From positions 8,541 through 17,094 of the forward strand of contig NZ_MOMC01000020.1 in assembly GCF_001983105.1 (NCBI RefSeq): 8,554 bases of DNA. The letters run 5' to 3'. Positions 6,810 to 8,554 of the stretch are shown here, piece by piece. The position numbers and the translations under genes were made by a program. The notes under the pieces are model-generated. The model saw nothing but the letters and a program-made list of their open reading frames with translations. It ran no database searches and had not been told where the DNA came from. Source of the DNA: Pseudofrankia asymbiotica. Lineage in GTDB: Bacteria > Actinomycetota > Actinomycetes > Frankiales > Frankiaceae. The number at the start of each line of letters is the position of its first letter. The first letter of the stretch is position 1.

Positions 6810-8554
6810 GGAAGGCGTCCACCTCGCCGCACATGTAGACGACCTGCGCCGGGCCGGTGGGCGCCGCGAGCTCGCGCAGCAGCGCGTCGACGCCCTCGGC
6901 CGGCTCGATCAGGCCGATGCCGCGCCGGGCGTACTCGCGCTCCAGCTCGGCGGAGACCATGCCGCCGCCCTCGGCGCGCCACGGTCCCCAGTCGACGCTG
7001 ACGATCCGGCCCGGCGTTCCCGCGGGGTCGGCGGAGGCCGTCAGGACGCCGGTGTGCGCGTGCGCCAGCGTGTCCAGGGTGTCGTTGGCCGCCGCGTAGT
7101 CGACCTGGCCACGGTTGCCGAAGACTCCCGCGACGCTGCCGAACAGGGCGACGAAGCGCGGCGAACGCTCGCGGGGCAGCGCGCCGAGCAGCGCCCGCGC
7201 CCCGTCGACCTTCGTCGAGTACACCCTGGCGAACGACTCGGGGGTCTTGTCCTTCACCAGCCGGTCCTCGAGCACCCCGGCACCGTGGACGACGCCGTCG
7301 AGCCGGCCGTGGCGCGCGTAGACGTCGGCGACGACGGCCCGCACGGCGACGACGTCGCGGACGTCGACGGCGTGGTAGCGCACGCCCGCCGCGGTCCGGC
7401 CGAGCTCGGCGAGGGTGGCGCGCACCTCGCGCTCGGCGAGCAGCCGGGCGACGCGCGCCTCGATCTCGGCCGGGCGGCGCATGCCGGTGGCGATCAGCGC
7501 CCGGCGCAGCGCCGGCGCGTCCGTGGCGGCGGCCGTGGCCGGGTCCTCCGGGCCGGCTGGCGGCGCCGTCCGGCCGACCAGCTCGATGTGCGCGCCGTGG
7601 CGGCGGGCGATCTCGAGGGCGACCTTGGCGGTGATGCCGCGGGCGCCGCCGGTCAGCAGAACCACCGAGGACGCGTCCAGCAGGGGCGGCTCGGCGTCCT
7701 GGGCCTGGGCCGCCAGCTCGGCGGGCAGGACGCGCAACGCCGAGCGGGTGCCGTCGCGGTAGCCGACGACGAGCGGGGCATGCTCGGCGATCAGCTCGCC
7801 GAGCAGCGACTCGGCGATCCGGCGGGGCGCGTCCTTGGGGTCGACGTCGACGACCCGCACGGTGACGTCGGGCAGCTCGTGCGCGAGGGTGCGGGCGAAG
7901 CCGGCGAACCCGGCGCCGGCCACGGGGGCCGGGTCGGTCACCGCGGCGCCTCCCCGGCGGCCGAAGTCGCCGCCCAGACCGCTGGCGAGGACCAGCCGGC
8001 GAGTACCGCCGAGGGCCGCCGCCCGCAGCGCGGCGAACGCGCCGGGCAGTTCAGCCGCGGAGCCCGCGCCGGCGTCAAGCGCGGCGACCCACAGCAGCCC
8101 GTCCGCGGCCACCCCGCCGGCGACGGCCTCCGCGAGGTCCGCCGCGCCGACGTCGAGAAGGCGCACGGTCGCGCCGGCCTGCTCCAGCAGGTCCGCTATC
8201 TCCAGGCCGACGCCCAGTCCGCCCTCGACGACGGCGAAACGTCCGCCCGCGAGCGGCCCGCCGTCGCCCGGCAGGGCTGGACCCCGGGTTCCCACGGCCG
8301 GCAGCGGCCCCGGCTCGACGACGAACCGGCGCAGCGGGAATCGCGCTCCCCCGACCGGCTCGCCTTCGGCGGCCGGGCGCTCCGCGCCGGTCTCGTCCGA
8401 GTTGGCGGCCTTCGCGGCGGCGGCTTTCTCAGCGGCAGCGTTCTTGGCGGCAGCGTGCTCGACGATCCAGTCGACGATGCCGTCGACCGTCTTGATCGCC
8501 GCCAACTCCTCCACCACCGACTCGTCCAACTCACCACCCGCGGCATCCGCCAGA
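6802..8554 (-). CDS. PfaA/HglE-like synthase, C-terminal fragment (ACP tail - ketoreductase), 5' partial
   Basis: The reading frame is open to the window edge and shows 583 residues up to a TGA at 6804-6802; the true start lies outside. Visible residues 1-32 match the last helices of a carrier domain (the stretch ELAAIKTVDGIVDWI), so the phosphopantetheine serine is just off the window. An Ala/Lys-rich linker follows (about residues 33-50). The rest is a two-part type I KR: a structural half at about 72-278 and a catalytic Rossmann half at about 295-560. The NADPH loop is TGGARGIT (301-308). The probable catalytic set is Lys448, Ser473 in LFGSVAG, Tyr486 in VDYAAAN and Asn490. The expected role is NADPH reduction of the beta-keto group on carrier-bound intermediates. 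ACP followed by KR is the order in PUFA-synthase subunit A and heterocyst glycolipid synthases, so an upstream KS-AT is likely. The stop overlaps the next gene by 8 bases. A TTG at 8529 is not a credible start because the carrier fold continues through it. Confidence 0.92.
   Translation of the reverse strand, partial: LADAAGGELDESVVEELAAIKTVDGIVDWIVEHAAAKNAAAEKAAAAKAANSDETGAERPAAEGEPVGGARFPLRRFVVEPGPLPAVGTRGPALPGDGGPLAGGRFAVVEGGLGVGLEIADLLEQAGATVRLLDVGAADLAEAVAGGVAADGLLWVAALDAGAGSAAELPGAFAALRAAALGGTRRLVLASGLGGDFGRRGGAAVTDPAPVAGAGFAGFARTLAHELPDVTVRVVDVDPKDAPRRIAESLLGELIAEHAPLVVGYRDGTRSALRVLPAELAAQAQDAEPPLLDASSVVLLTGGARGITAKVALEIARRHGAHIELVGRTAPPAGPEDPATAAATDAPALRRALIATGMRRPAEIEARVARLLAEREVRATLAELGRTAAGVRYHAVDVRDVVAVRAVVADVYARHGRLDGVVHGAGVLEDRLVKDKTPESFARVYSTKVDGARALLGALPRERSPRFVALFGSVAGVFGNRGQVDYAAANDTLDTLAHAHTGVLTASADPAGTPGRIVSVDWGPWRAEGGGMVSAELEREYARRGIGLIEPAEGVDALLRELAAPTGPAQVVYMCGEVDAFHG
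6819..6825 (-). promoter_or_regulatory. Ribosome binding site of the KS-AT-DH-PPTase gene
   Basis: GAGGTGG on the minus strand lies nine bases before the ATG at 6809, inside the last codons of the KR gene. It supports the 6809 start and, with the 8-base gene overlap, translational coupling of the two synthase subunits. Confidence 0.7.

Noticed and set aside
3999..7001. A 1000-codon open frame on the plus strand
   Set aside because: It lies antisense to the KS and AT domains and its translation is Arg/Gly/Ala-rich without motifs. Such mirror frames are expected where minus-strand codons end in G or C.
8527..8529. TTG at 8529 as start of the KR protein
   Set aside because: The frame stays open upstream and encodes the preceding carrier-domain residues, and a KR of this type needs the rest of the synthase.

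Overview
The window comes from a very GC-rich genome. Almost every codon in the main genes ends in G or C, and long open frames lie antisense to every gene, as is typical of actinomycetes such as Frankia or Streptomyces relatives. I cannot name the species from the sequence. All four supported genes lie on the minus strand and read from right to left, and the coding density is nearly complete.

Layout in transcription order. (1) 8554-6802 is the C-terminal part of a multidomain synthase: the last helix of an acyl carrier domain, an Ala/Lys linker, then a complete ketoreductase (KR). Its 5' end is outside the window. (2) 6809-963 is a 1948-residue polyketide/secondary-lipid synthase with the order KS - AT - long Ala/Pro linker - PKS-type DH - Sfp-type phosphopantetheinyl transferase (PPTase) - repetitive disordered tail. 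(3) 966-628 is a free-standing 112-residue acyl carrier protein. (4) 505-1 is an alpha/beta hydrolase whose 3' end runs off the window. Genes 1/2 overlap by 8 bases and genes 2/3 by 4 bases (ATGA). A 122-base gap with a good ribosome binding site precedes gene 4.

The likely logic is an iterative, PUFA-synthase-like or heterocyst-glycolipid-synthase-like assembly line split over subunits. Ketoreduction is on the upstream protein and dehydration on the second. Carrier activation is built into the second protein as a fused PPTase, and the small ACP and hydrolase may serve loading, transfer or release. No enoyl reductase is visible. The product, probably a polyene, alkyl or hydroxylated lipid chain, cannot be deduced from the window.

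Points worth a second look are an AT domain that lacks the usual GQGSQ motif and carboxylate-binding arginine, an acidic low-complexity insertion inside the PPTase, and a C-terminal tail made of LRP repeats with a perfect 11-bp inverted repeat and a marked change in codon use.
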